Origin: Dolomedes plantarius
Lineage: Eukaryota; Arthropoda; Arachnida; Araneae; Dolomedidae
Length of the DNA: 64,000 nt
Reading direction: 5' to 3'
Assembly: GCA_907164885.2 (NCBI GenBank)
Contig: OU015496.1
Span: forward strand, 181,872,374 to 181,936,373
Every line of letters starts with the position of its first letter. The first letter of the stretch is position 1. Both the position numbers and the translations under genes were made by a program. A model generated the notes under the pieces. The model worked only from the letters and a program-made list of their open reading frames with translations, made no database searches and was not told where the DNA came from. Shown here in pieces: positions 35,817-48,053 of the stretch.

Positions 35817-37560
35817 TGCATGCAGTAGTACAGAAACGCTTGTTTTACAGATTTTAATTCAGCATGTATTTTCCCTAGCGAACTTTAGGCAGTTTTAATG
35901 TAGCATCTATCTATATCTATTTCTCTATTACTAAAATAAGATAGACATAGATAATTTAATGCTGGAATCGGCGGCATTTTGATTAGTGTATTTTTTATAC
36001 ATTTAGGGGGACAGAAAATATACTTCTTTCATATTTACGTTTGACTGAAATGAACTGTATTAGAAACAATCGCACCATCAGTGACACCACAACCCGTTGT
36101 GGGCCTTGGCCTTTTGCAGGATTTTTCCCCACTCTGTCCTATTGAGGCAGACTCTACGCCAGTTCCTTTTCTTTAAAAAGAAGAAGTCATGGTCAACGCC
36201 GTTGACCCACCTGAGTTTGGCCTTCTCCTCGATCTAATGCTTAGCGGTTTTGATAAAAAATGAACTTTTTTCGCAATTCCATTGTTAATCATGCTTTGAA
36301 CTAGCCCAGTCCATTTTATTCAATTTATTTTATAAATTTTGTAGTATAGGGTTTCTTAAACAAATTATATAGTTCAAAATTTAATCTTCTTCTCTAAACA
36401 TCATCCTCCTGAACTCCGCCCAAACTTCTTCCCGGGATCCTTCAGTCAGAGGTTTGTTTGTTTGGGTTTATTGGCGCAAGGTCCAGAGAGGACAAGCTGC
36501 GCCACCTTGTCCTCTCTGGACCTTATGCTACTTCAAAGAAAAGCAGCAAATTTGCATTATGTCTGCCAAATGTCCAAGTGTCAGATGCATATATCAGAAC
36601 AGATCCTTCCAAAACTTTATATAGGATTAATTTAATCTTTCTCTTTATTAAATGAGGGATAAAGTAGGTTCTTAGACCATGAAAACGAGGAGAATTGTTG
36701 CCTTCGAATTCCAGGGCCAACATCATTGTTACAACCGATTTCAGATAACGATCGTATCTACTGCTCTAAATTTTCTGTGCATTTCTTATTGGGAATGACA
36801 TATTTGGAGTAAGCTAGCTGTATATAACATCCCCTTTGTGGACCCTATCTAGCTAGTCTCAATGAACCCAAATCCAAGAAAGTGTAAAACTGAATTAAAG
36901 CCTAATAGCAAAATGAGCTTTACTAAAGAAGCAACGCAGTAGTCAAAAATATCATTAAATTTCATGTTCCATAAAGAGATCCCGGATGTGTTAGGGAAGG
37001 ATAAGGGATTTAGGACTTTAGCGAAGAGCTGGGCAAAGGGGCTGTCTTCATTTTTCCTTTTAACCAACAATATAAGAAGAGAAAAACTTTATGTAAATTT
37101 TAACAAAGCAATACACATTTTTGAGGGAGTTAATATTTAGCACACACTGTCTTTGATTTTTTAAGCAGGAATAGTGGGTTTATGCCCCCTTAATGACGAA
37201 CCGTTTTGGATGAAATTAAGATAAAAGCACCCAACGGAAAATTTCATTACGGTGACGTATAAACTGACCTCGCAGGCCTTCAATCCCTGTTATAAATATC
37301 GTACAGTTTCTTTCATCATTTTTCTAATAACAGATTATCAAGTGCATATTTTTTAATTCTCTTCCCTTTATTTCAAAACTGGTCTCTAATCGCAAAAACC
37401 TTTTAATTTGGATTCTCTCAAATAAACAATTTTAATTTTGTTGCATTAGACGTAAATATCTGTTGTCCACCAGTAAAAAATTAACTATTGATTAAACTTT
37501 TTTTTTAAAATGTCTACCCTCATACGCAAAATCAGAATTCAAAAGTACGCATTTTTCTAA
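35817..37560. other. Gene-free stretch with one strong hairpin
   Basis: No gene is supported. A more G+C-rich segment at about 36080-36250 (with ACAACCCGTTGTGGGCCTTG) looks repeat-derived, but I cannot classify it. The hairpin at 36478-36524 is listed separately. Confidence 0.45.
36478..36524. repeat. Perfect 19-bp-stem hairpin
   Basis: AAGGTCCAGAGAGGACAAG is followed by a 9-base loop and its exact complement. No flanking T run suggests a terminator. Confidence 0.95.
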
Positions 37561-37848
37561 TACACCCATACCTCGCTGTACGTCCTAGATACGTTCCGGA
37601 AAAGTTGGCCATAAAGCAAAAAGCAGTAAAAAGAATCAATTATTTTGATACAAACCCATACAAATTTAACTGGATCTGTTCCAATTTTTTATAAATACTA
37701 TAGTGTTTAGTTCATACGACATTTTATTCTTTTTATTTCCTGTAACAATGCTTACATAAAAATAAAAGTACAAAACAATGTACAGAACTTCAAAAAATAA
37801 ACATATAAACAAAAAAAAAAAGAAATCATATGCGCATATCTGTATATA

Positions 37849-39464
37849 CAGTGGCTCCCAAAAGTGTTCGTACACTTACGATTTTCAATGAAATAGGGGT
37901 CTATCCATTGATTAAAATGAATATTTCAGAATGGGTATTTAATAATAAGATCTATAATCTATTCTTAACAAAACTACATGAAATATTTTGAAAACATAGT
38001 AAAACTTTATTTTTAAGAAACCAATAATCCAAAAGTAATAAAAACTTTATCTCACAAAAGTCATCGTAGACTTGTAAAAAATCTCTACATATTAGTAAAT
38101 ATTCAAATTTTTTGTTAAATTTATATTTAGTAGGATATCCTTTAGCATCCACACACAGCTTTTAAACGTCTGGAAATAGATTGCTTTAGTTCTTTTGTAA
38201 TTTTTGCATCAATGTTCATCCATTCTTCCATCATAATTGTTTTTAGTTCGCTTTTCATGTAAATGTCGTGTTTTCGTACTCGAACCTCCAGTTCTCTCCA
38301 AATATGTTCTATTGGGTTTAAATCTGGCGACTGAGGTGGTGTTTTCAAAACTTGTGGACAATTATAGAGACACCAGATGCGAACGTTGAGAGCCGTGTGC
38401 TTAGGATCGTTATCTTGATAAAAAAACAAAGTTGTTTCCAATACCCAAATTTTGAGCTGATAATTTTAAATTGTCTCTTAAAATATTTATAAAAACAGCA
38501 TGATTCATTATGCCATCAATAAATACCAAATTTCCTAGTCCTGATATTGACATGCACCCCCACACAAGGATACCTCCACCGGCATGCTCAACTGTTCCTA
38601 CTAAGTTCTTGGGATTAAGTTCCTCATTTTTTTCTTCTCCATACAATTATACGCCCATCAGCACCAAAAATGTTCATCGGCAAATAAGACATTATTCCAA
38701 TAGGTTTGGGGCTTATTTTTCATTGATAGTGCGAAGGGAAGCCTAAACTTTCTGTTTTTCTCACTCACAAAAAATTTTCCATGGGCAGAACGCCCATGTA
38801 ATCCAGCTGTTCTAAGAACTCGTCAAAAAATTTCAGGTGAAATTGAAGTAGAAAATGTTTCATTGAATTCTGCAGAAACTTTTACAGCACTCAAACGTGA
38901 ATTTTTCACAAATTTTCTAATTATAAATCTCTGATCACGTTTTGTTAACTTTTCCGGACGGCCTTTTCTTACCTTGTTTTCGATCCAATTTTCTTCTTTA
39001 AAGCGTTTTTTCACATACTGCACAGTAGAATGGGATAAATTAAGTAATTTAGCAATATTCCGAACTGATTTACCACTACTATGATGAAAAATAATCAATT
39101 TTCGAATGCTGTTTGTTGTTTCTTTACGACTACGAGCATTTTTTAAATAATAAATAGAATATTACGGAGTAGGCAAGCAAAAATTAAAGCCAAACGATAT
39201 TTTAAATGTCACCACAATTCAAAAATAAAAATAAAGCGCCAGACAATAATTTTAATTATGACTTTATCCGAAAATATTGCAGTGTACGATGACTTTTGTG
39301 AGATAAAGTTTTTGTTACTTTTTGATTACTGGTTTCTTAAAAATAAAGTTTTACTATGTTTTCAAAATATTTCATGTAGTTTTGTTAAGAATAGATTATA
39401 GATCTTATTATTAAATACCCATTCTGAAATATTCATTTTAATTAATGGATAGACCCCTATTTTA
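37849..39464 (-). mobile_element. Tc1-like transposon with long arms, right tip lost
   Basis: It begins CAGTGGCTCCCAAAAGTG, preceded by TA at 37847-37848. The arm at about 37892-38073 is repeated inverted at 39284-39464, so the terminal repeats exceed 200 bp. The outermost 43 bp of the left end has no partner on the right: the right arm stops at the Helitron-like sequence from 39480. A deletion has removed the right tip. Confidence 0.88.
38142..39137 (-). pseudogene. Tc1 transposase pseudogene (long-arm type)
   Basis: The N-terminal part (about 39137-38823) has helix-turn-helix sequence GKSVRNIAKLLNLSHSTVQY and a GRPEKL motif. The middle contains NNVLFADEHFW with the first catalytic aspartate, then a frameshift, then GGGILVWGCMSISGLGNLVF. 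The C-terminal part holds QDNDPKHTALNVR and SPDLNPIEHIWRELE (second aspartate and glutamate) and ends KAVCGC-stop at 38142-38144. All three catalytic residues are visible, and about three frameshifts or stops separate the parts. It is a recently inactivated Tc1-family transposase. Confidence 0.9.
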
Positions 39465-39479
39465 TGCAAACTATTATAT

Positions 39480-39936
39480 AGTTTGCATTTAAAATAATAA
39501 TTTGAGGGTTATGAAATTTATATCACGAGAAAGATCCTAAAAATTCCTTTAAAATGATATCTTTTTCGAACCTTTACCTCAATTTTCTGATTTTTGGTGA
39601 ATTTTTATAGATTAATTTTTAGAATTTAATTTATTAAATGCCGATCACGTGATTTCTTTTTCTGGTACTTTAAATAAATTTATCGTCACGTGCATAACAA
39701 CTAAATAGACAAAACAAAAGTTTTCTTTCTAATGCAGCAGACGATTGGATATTATCCAACAAATTATCCCTTACGATTTTTTTCTAAATATATATTTTTT
39801 TTACATCAATTGTATACATTGATCGTCGCATTTATTATAAATATATATATTTATTTATTTTTGGCATTAATTGCATACATTGACCGTTGTATTTAATTTG
39901 AATGTACTCCGTAGCGAAGCGCGGGTTTTCAGCTAG
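39480..39936 (+). mobile_element. Helitron-like element, copy D (5'-truncated)
   Basis: It starts inside the family consensus at GTTTGCATTTAAAATAATAA and ends TTTTCAGCTAG. Its first roughly 230 bp are gone, at the same junction where the Tc1 lost its tip. Confidence 0.85.
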
Positions 39937-40627
39937 TATATATATAAAACAGTTCCGTAACTGACTCATTCATTCACTGACTGATTGACTGACTGACATA
40001 CAACGCACAGACCAAACCGCTGGACCTAAAGGGCTGAAATTTTGCATGGCGATTCTTCTAATAGTGTAGGGGTGCACTAAGAAAGATTTTTCAAAAATTC
40101 TTCTTAGATTTTTTTTAATTAAATTTTTAAGCTGTTTTTTAAACTTTTTTTACGTTTGCATTTAAAATAATACATTGAGGATTATAAAATTATATCATGA
40201 GAAAGATCATAAAAATTCCTTCAAAATGAAATTTTTTTCGAATTTTTACCTCCATTTCCTGATTTTTGGTGAATTTTTAAAGATTAATTTTTAGAATTTA
40301 ATTTATTAAATGCTGATCACGTGATTTCTTTTTCTGGTACTTTCAATAAATTTATCGTCACGTGCGTAACAACTAAATAGACAAAAAAAAAGCATTTTTT
40401 CTTTCTAATGCAGCAGACGATTGGATATTATCCAAAAAAAATAAATATTCCTTATGATTTTTTTATAAATATATATATATATAAATATTTTTTTACATCA
40501 ATTGTATATATTGATCGTCTCATTTATTATAAATATATATATTTATTTTTTTTGGCATTAATTGCATGCATTTACCGTTGTATTTAATTTGAATGTACTC
40601 CGTAGCGAAGCGCGGGTTTTCAGCTAG
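39937..40627 (+). mobile_element. Helitron-like element, copy E
   Basis: It begins TATATATATAAAACAGTTCC directly after the CTAG of copy D and ends TTTTCAGCTAG followed by T. The two copies are head to tail in the same orientation. Confidence 0.87.
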
Positions 40628-40854
40628 TGTATACATATAATAAAAAACATAAAATGTTTAAAAACTGTTTTAATGTGATGACGAACATTAACATGATGAA
40701 TCACTGAGCTATAATATGCTGCCATCATCACTTTCCGCTGTTGTGGTCGTATAGCGAAACATTGTGGGCCGTAAATCAAAAGTGCCATAATTTAAAAAGG
40801 CCGTTACAGCGAAATGCCGTATAAAGAGCGGCCTTTTAGCGAGGAATAGGTGTA

Positions 40855-41947
40855 CACTATTTAAATATTACCCGACGAAAAATTCCTCATAACTTAATAT
40901 TGGAAATGATGATCTACAAGGTGATTTGAATAGCTGCATTAATACTGTCAATTTTTTGTATGACGGGTAATGCTAATAAGCGAAAAGACGTGTTCCTGAA
41001 TTGTCTTATTTCTAAGATAAATGGGCTGGCAATAAACATGCCTAAAATAATACGCATAAAATTAAATACAATTAACATAACAATCTAATCCCGCGAGAGA
41101 AGCAACGTTCTTAAGTTATGGAAGGGGGGGGGGAATAAAAGCACGATCTCAGACCCGATTTAGAGAGATCCAATTAAATTTGCAGTTAAATATCAAAAGA
41201 GGAGGCAAACAACTTTACTCTTTAAAGAATTACTTTTCGGTAGACTGACAGTCAAGTAAGCTAAAAACCAATTAACAAAAGCAAATACAGCTTTTATACT
41301 TTTCATTTAGAGTGTGTCTGCGCGAAGTAAATTACTAATAGAAAGACAGAGGAAAGGAAAATAAAAAATATGATAAACGAAGAGACATATTAATTAGTGT
41401 AAAGTATAAATATAAAATCTATTAAATGATATAAAGGAAAAATGGAAAAAGCACCTAAGTCTGCAAAACAAAATGTATCAATTATAAAAAAAATTATAAA
41501 ACTGTAAAGCTACCGGTACAGTAAAATTTAATTTAGTGCTAGTTTTATTGCTTCTTCTAGCGTATAAGTATTCTAGAACTTTATTACATCTGATTTTCTA
41601 TGCATATATTCATACAATATACTTTTCTTCCGCAGTTTGGGCAAATTATGTTTACGTACTAACTGCGAGACATTTTGCACTTAAGAAATTTTTAAATAGA
41701 AACTTATTGACATCCTTGTTGACTCTAAGCAGATTTAAATTAAAATATGGACGCTTCCCTTTGCATAAAACACTTAACTTCTATTTTCAAGTTGCATCGT
41801 ATTCAGAAATTTAGTTTTAGAATTTATTAGAAGCCCGGTTGCGTTTCAAAAATGCAAAATTTTACAAACGCAATCGTATTTTGAAGATATTAATGATTAC
41901 AAAGACACGAAATATCTAAAAAAGCTTTCATACTGAGTTCATAAAGC
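40855..41947. other. Gene-free stretch
   Basis: A G-tract lies near 41126-41135. The open frame at 41536-41814 has no motif and is probably chance. Confidence 0.45.
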
Positions 41948-41955
41948 CGTTAAAT

Positions 41956-42743
41956 CAGTGGTTCCTAACATTTTGTTGATCAGGGACTACTTGTCAAAAA
42001 ATAAATAAATAAATAAATAAATCGTTGAGGATCCTTATGCAACCAGTCCTTTTAGAGGCAAAAAGAGTTTTATTTTCTGTATAAACAAACTATTTGGGAT
42101 AAACAACTTTAAAAAAAAGTTACAAATAAACTTAATAACAATAACAAATTTAGCGTTAAAGAAAACATAATAGCAAATATAAAAGCCGACGAAAACTTAA
42201 AAATTATGTAGATTATTCAGCTTGCATTTGCTTTGCAAGCTGCAAAATTGATGTGTTGCTGCGAAATGGCTGTGACTCTGAAACTACGTGTCGCAGAAAA
42301 TATATCAGAAATTATTAACCTTTAGCTTACGGGGCCCATTTTTCTGATTCTCTCTTTAGAACGGGAAATTTCATACCCACTTTGTAAGCACAGCCATTAA
42401 GGGTGTTATATACAGTCGAACCCCGCTATAACGAACTTCAAGGGACCAAAGATTTTGTTCGCTTTATCCGGAGGTTTGCTATATCCGAGCCGTTAACAAA
42501 AATGCTAGAGTTTTCAAAATGTATAACTCATTAGTTGCAATGTGTATTCAATAATGAGGTATTAAAAAAATGATAAAATCTATTAAAAAATTCTCATTAA
42601 TGAATTAAATCGACTACAGTCGATTGCATTAAACTGGAACAATACTAATTAAATTACGTACAACAGGAAACGGCGGGACCAAAATTTTCGTTCGCTATAT
42701 CCGTGAGTTCGTTATATACAGGGTTCGGTATAACGGGGTTCGA

Positions 42744-42780
<37 letters not shown>

Positions 42781-43084
42781 CTCATTCTTGGGCCCGTATT
42801 CTTGGGATACAAGCTATCCCATCCCGTAAGGAAAAGGTTAAGCTGAACATGGGATTTTTTCGTATACAAAAAGTCAGAAAGAGGTAAAACACAGGAATTT
42901 TTAGAATTTGAACAAAAAATTGGGAACTAAAATTTCTTTTTGCTCCCAGTTTTAAAAAAAATGTAATTCGCGGTTGTTTGGAAACGACAAAACAAATTTT
43001 TTTACCACTCCTGACCTCACGGACCACTTTTTGATTTTTCTGGAACCACCTGTGGTCCGCGGTCCACCGGTTAGAGAACCGCTG
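41956..43084. mobile_element. hAT element with nested pogo-type MITE
   Basis: The left end is CAGTGGTTCCTAAC and the right end read inward is CAGCGGTTCTCTAACC. Flanking 8-mers CGTTAAAT (41948-41955) and AGTTAAAT (43085-43092) match at seven of eight. The subterminal CCACCGGTTAGAGAACCGCTG style is that of Charlie-type hATs. No hAT transposase motif is seen inside. Confidence 0.85.
42413..42746. mobile_element. pogo-type MITE
   Basis: CAGTCGAACCCCGCTATAAC at the left and CAGTCGAACCCCGTTATACC (inward) at the right form the inverted ends. TA flanks both sides (42411-42412, 42747-42748), and a (TA)n run continues to about 42777. No coding sequence. Confidence 0.93.
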
Positions 43085-43092
43085 AGTTAAAT

Positions 43093-43820
43093 GAAAGCCA
43101 ATATTTGCGGTGAGCAATAACCTTAAAAAAATGTAATAACATTTAAAGACTGATTTTGGACACGTTCAGTACCCCATATAGTCGGAAAAAATACAAAACA
43201 TAAAAAAATGAGGTCATTTCTCTGCATGATGGGGGAAAAATGAATCACGCAGCTCTGCAACATCTTAGATATTAATCCCCTTGTTGGGGTCCCAAATGAG
43301 CCAGTCAAACAAATAAAAAAATGTTCGAAACAATGTCAAAAAGCCAGAATTATAACCCGAGGGAAAAAGCTAAATTGCGACATCTTTCCAAAATACGGGT
43401 GTTACAACATATTTTCCCCTTGAAATTACATCCATTCAGCTGTTTCAGAACCCATGGGATTTTCCACAGATGCTTTCTTTACTTAAAATCGCATGGTATG
43501 TCTGTTTATAGGTCGTTATGTAAGTCTCGTTAAATTAAGGAAAATCGTGCTTAGTTTATATGCTTAAGACAATTTTCTCATGGATAAAATCTCTCTCTGC
43601 ATATTTTATGTTGGCTGGATGCTCTTTACGTATGATTTAACTTTTGTTTTATCTGAGTTAATTACGTAAAACGGTTAGATAAATGCGTAAAGGATAATAG
43701 TCATTAGTCAACATGATGAAATAGTTTTCACCTGAAAATGAAATATCGAGATATATTATTTCTACTCCCTTAACAATAGACATTTTATGCGGCAAGCCTA
43801 TGTAGTATTTTTTCCATTGT
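43093..43820. other. Gene-free stretch
   Basis: Nothing recognised. Confidence 0.45.
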
Positions 43821-44418
43821 TTTGGGTTGGCCAAAAAGTTCGTTCGTTTTTTTTTTCTGTGCACTGGATCTGTTAACGCTTTGTTGCTTTTAAGGTCATT
43901 CGGAACAATTTTATTAGATTGTGTTGTGACAGCTGTCATATCAGAGTGCATTTAATAATAATAATAAAAAAACTTATCAAAATCTGGGATATTTTATGCA
44001 GATATTTTCCTATTGAAGATGGAAGAAAATAAGCAATATTTTCGGTATATTATGCTTTATTATTTCAAGCAACTAAAACACACACAAAAAAAGGATTTAT
44101 GCAGTGTATGAAGAAGTTGCTGCGACTGATAGAACGTGTCAAAAGTCCTTTGCGAAGTTCCGTTTTCGTGATTTCTCGATGGACAATCCACCAACGTCGG
44201 GCAGACCAGTTGAAGTTGAAAACGATCAAATCGAGGCAATAATTGAGAACTATCAACGTTAGACCACGCGGGAGACAGCCGACATACTCAAAATATCCAA
44301 ATCAAGTGTTAAACATCATTTGCACCAGTTCGGTTATATTAATCACTTTGATATTTGGGTTCGACAGTTATGCGAAAAATACATTTTTGGCGGTTCCTTC
44401 GCATGCGATTCTCTACGC

Positions 44419-45244
44419 CAGTGCTCCGCAACCGCTGTGCCGTGGCACACTAGTGTGCCGCGAGGTGATCTTGACTGTACCGCGGTGATTTTATCGATTA
44501 TGATAATAAAAAAAAATAACCACCGCATTAAATAGAAATTTTTCTAAGTAAGATATTCCTCTAACTTTTTGTTAATATGTAATTTTTCTGGGTCGAAATT
44601 ATACACAAAACAAAAACATGTTGTTAGCCATACATTGTATGTATGTTCGAGCGTCATATTTCTGGATTTCAGTTAAGAAAGAATATCCACAAATTTCTGA
44701 CAAGGCCATTGCAATTTTGCTCCCATTTTCTACGACATACTTATGCGAACAAAGTTTTTCGACACTGGTTCTAATTGAAAATGACAAACGATCATATTTA
44801 AAGGGCCTTGACCATGAATTGTAGCTCTTTCTATTATAGAGCCAAACATAAAACGCACATTTATCAAAACAGTCTCAAATATCTCATTAATAAATTAGCT
44901 ATGTTTAAATTAACTTTGATTTATTAGGCTTAAGTAAAAACCAAAAAAAACAAATTTTAATATAAAAATTTAAAGAGAAAATCATTTTACTTGTAACCTA
45001 TAATTTTATATTTTTGTTCTTGTGTTGGTGTACAGTTCAAAATGATTAATATAAAACTTAAATGATTATAATGATCTTGATACATAGAGCTATTTTGTTG
45101 TGTTTTTTTTATCTAATAAAAACATATACGTATTTATTGTAATTTATATATTTGCAAGCTTTTTCTTGTGGTGTGCGGCGGAATTATCGAAAAACACGTT
45201 GTTGTGCCGTGGAAGATAAAAGGTAGAGCAGATGCGGAGCTCTG
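44419..45244 (+). mobile_element. hAT element inserted in mariner
   Basis: The ends CAGTGCTCCGCAACC and (inward from the right) CAGAGCTCCGCATC are flanked by CTCTACGC (44411-44418) and CTCTACGT (45245-45252), seven of eight identical. It contains the C-terminal fragment of a hAT transposase. Confidence 0.92.
44618..44824 (+). pseudogene. hAT transposase C-terminal (dimerisation) fragment
   Basis: The frame reads ASYFWISVKKEYPQISDKAI, then PFSTTYLCEQSFSTLVLIEN and SYLKGLDHEL-stop. The W..VKKEYP...A...LLPF.TTYLCE..FS pattern is the C-terminal hAT dimerisation region of ZBED-like transposases, including the final E-x-x-F-S. The rest of the transposase is missing, so this is a deletion derivative. 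It lies inside the hAT ends at 44419-45244, which supports the element assignment independently. Confidence 0.85.
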
Positions 45245-45913
45245 CTCTACGTAACGAAAACGTTCCGTTTTTAAAACAAACTATGACGGGTGATGAAAGG
45301 TGGATACTCTTTAATAATTTGGAACGGAAGGGGTCATGGGGAAATCTTAATGAACCACCAGGACCCACACCAAAGCCCGGTCTTCATCCAAATAAGGTGA
45401 TGGTGTGTATATGGTGGGATGGGAAGGGAGTCCTCTATTTTGAGCTCCTTCTGGGAAACCAAACGGTTATTTTCAACAAGTACCGTTACCATTTAAACTA
45501 ACTGAAACAGCATTTGACGAAAAGGCATCCGGAATCGATCAAAAGAAAACGCAGAATTTTCCATCAGGATGATGCAAGACCGCATGTTTCTTTGGTGACC
45601 AGGCAAAATATGTTAAGCTCGGCTGGGAAGTTCTGATTTAGCCGTCGTATTCACCAGACATTGAACTTTCGGATTTCCATTTCGGTCTTTACAAAATCAT
45701 CTTTCTGGAAAAAAATTTCAATTCCTTGGAAGATTTCAAAATGCACCTGAAACATTTCTTTGCTAAAAAAGGTGGAAATTTCGAGGAGGATGGAATTATG
45801 AAGCTGCCAGAAAGATGGCAGAAGGTAGCGGAACAAAACGGGGAACATGATGTTCCAAAGTGTGTCATATATTTTCACTCAAAAACCGGACGAACTCTTT
45901 GGCCAACCAAATA

Positions 45914-48053
45914 GAAAATAGAAAAATGAAAAGACTTTGTGAACAGTCATAGAAAATGTCTCCATATTTTAACCCAAGGAATAGCAAATGAGTAGATCTC
46001 AGAATGAAGGAAAAATGGAACCTACAGGATTTTGTAGTCAACAAATAAAATGTAAATTAATTTACGACTTATACTGAAGAGATCATATTAAATATCAGTT
46101 AGTTAGTCATTTGGTTAATTCATCTTTATCAATATATATAAAATGCTAGGGCCTTCGTAATGGATAAAACTTTGTTCTATGTGTTCATTTTGTTTAAAGA
46201 GGTAACAAATAGAGGGATTGACGAATAACAGACTGACCATTAAATCTGTATGGACAACAATGGATGTAAAATATCTTTCATCGTTTGAAAAATATTTGTC
46301 CATAACTACCTAAAGTAATGAAGCACTAATTATTGGAGAATGTCTTAAAATCAGTTTTGTGCATTTATATACAAGCGCCATTAAACACCTTCGTTTCTAG
46401 GCAGGATATGGGCACGTGGAATCCATAAACCGGAAAGTCATTCTATGAGGTCAGAGATGGAGGGAAAGGTACGATCCCCCAGATGTCACCCCTGGGGTTG
46501 CTCGGTCAAATTTAAGGTGACGCTTGGCTAAGTAGGACTCCGACCCTTGTAGTGCCATTATAAACCGGGGACACAGCCCTCAGCCCGCAAGCCTCTATGG
46601 ACCTGGTATGGAATACTTCCGCGGACAAAATCCAAGGGACATAAGCAACAACAACATATATATTATTGAAATTCACTGTTAATTCAGTTATTTTTTTATC
46701 GTAAGTCATTCTGGGTTTTTTTTCTTTTATTTTAACCAACGATTAAAAATGGTATGCAATGCCGTGATACTAAGATTTTCTCTAAAATAATCAATCTTCT
46801 TAACGATCCATTCACTTGTCTGATACGTAAATTTGGTGCTTCAGAGCAATTACGTTGCCTTGAAAGTTAAACTAGCAGCGTAAAATTGATATCCGTGTCG
46901 AATGGATTTCTAGTACTCCAATAAAAAGAGTTTTACGTATTCATTTGTTTCAAAACAAAATATCTTAACGTTAAGAACAGTTATGGTCTAACTTGTTTAT
47001 TTTTACCAAAATGGCTCATTCAGGAAATTTTCATGCAGCTTGTGTAAAAGATGAAATTAAGGAACAATTCTTCACAAAACCGAGGTAGATCTTGGTTGAT
47101 TATCCAACTGTGATTCGGGTTCGACTCCCGGTCTAGCAGAAATTTCTGGTTAGCTTTTTTTAGTACAAACTTTTTGCATTCCGTACAAACATTCAGTAAC
47201 CAAGTGACACTTATTTCATTCGATTCGACTTTACAACTAGAAATAAAGAAAAATTTAGAAATGCACCTAGCTTAGAAAATGTAAGCTTACTTGGATTTAC
47301 TTACTTGGACCTTAATTTTCAAATATCACACTCCTTGCTCTCACTTCGGTCTGATGCGTCGTTTTTTTTTTTTCTTTATTCAAACGCCCCCGAGAAGGTA
47401 CCATTTCATGCGTGTTTTGAAGAGCAAACTGGAAAATGGAATTATCCATTACAGATGCTTCAAAGGTTGAAATTACGCTACGGAAACGTTCATTTCAAAC
47501 GTTTAAAGGGTTGACCTCTTTTTTTTTTCTTATCACTCTTGGTTTTAAATCATGAATGGAAATATATTACTATGCTAACAAAAAACTTTTGGAAGAAAAA
47601 TGTAGTTTTCGTATACGAGTTAGTGATGCAAAGCAGCAGGGGTGGGGAAGTTCGTATTTATTGATGGATTAAAGCACAAGATAGCATATCTTAAAAAAAC
47701 GTTTGAAGGGTATTGTAGGCAGTCATTCAAGCAAAGAATATGCTTTTTCCGGCCAGGGGGCATTAGAAACGACAACAACAGCAATAGAATATGCTACTAA
47801 ACATTAATTCTTCCGGGATTTTTATTCCCTATGCAAGGAAAATTTTGCACGTACGCTCAATTTTGTGAGGTCAAGTATCTGCACATTTCCTTTATAAGTT
47901 GACATTTATGTTGATTTTAACATAATTGTTTGTTTTTATTTGTGAGGAATGATGAACATTAAATGTCTTAACGCGTCTTTGCTAATAAAGTCTGACTGTT
48001 TTCCTTATTTTCTGACTTTTTCTCCATTCGAACATGACTTTTCATATAGAAAA
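45914..48053. other. Mostly gene-free; one G+C-rich block
   Basis: The block at about 46390-46640 (with CACCCCTGGGGTTGCTCGG) differs in composition from its surroundings and may be a SINE or other short repeat that I cannot classify. The open frame at 47305-47514 has no motif. Confidence 0.45.
47084..47145 (+). other. tRNA-like fragment
   Basis: It contains a good B-box GGGTTCGACTCCCG with matching T-stem bases and a following TCTAGCA. The upstream part is too short and does not fold into a clear D-arm and anticodon arm, so it is more likely a tRNA pseudogene or SINE head than a working tRNA. Confidence 0.4.

Larger units (their letters stand above)
37563..40852. mobile_element. pogo-type MITE (copy 1) expanded by insertions
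   Basis: The ends CACCCATACCTCGC and (inward from the right) CACCTATTCCTCGC are flanked by TA (37561-37562, 40853-40854). The outer roughly 285 bp on the left and 225 bp on the right align with the copy at 55530-56786. Everything between 37849 and 40627 is inserted: a Tc1 element and two Helitron-like copies. Confidence 0.88.
44019..45855 (+). pseudogene. mariner transposase pseudogene, interrupted
   Basis: The ATG at 44019 opens MEENKQYFRYIMLYYFK, followed by the mariner-type SFAKFRFRDFSMDNPPTSGR and the second helix-turn-helix TTRETADILKISKSSVKHHL. The hAT insertion follows. Coding resumes near 45250 with TMTGDERWILFNNLERKGSW (first catalytic aspartate), HQDDARPHVSLVT (second) and YSPDIELSDFHFGLYK (third), then GIMKLPERWQKVAEQNGEH. 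The D-D-D arrangement and WQKV ending are those of DD34D mariners. Several stops (after NYQR, after YRYHLN, before FSRRIHQ) disable it. Confidence 0.92.
43821..45911 (+). mobile_element. mariner element split by a hAT
   Basis: The left end TTTGGGTTGGCCAAAAAGTT and the right end (inward) TTTGGTTGGCCAAAGAGTT are mariner-type inverted repeats; TA follows the right end. Without the hAT insertion (44419-45244 plus its 8-bp duplication) the length is about 1.26 kb, as expected for mariner. Confidence 0.9.

Noticed and set aside
41536..41814. Leucine-rich 92-codon frame as a membrane protein
   Set aside because: No conserved motif, AT-rich composition and no neighbouring gene context; probably chance.
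47084..47145. Functional tRNA gene
   Set aside because: A good B box is present, but the 5' half cannot form a full cloverleaf.
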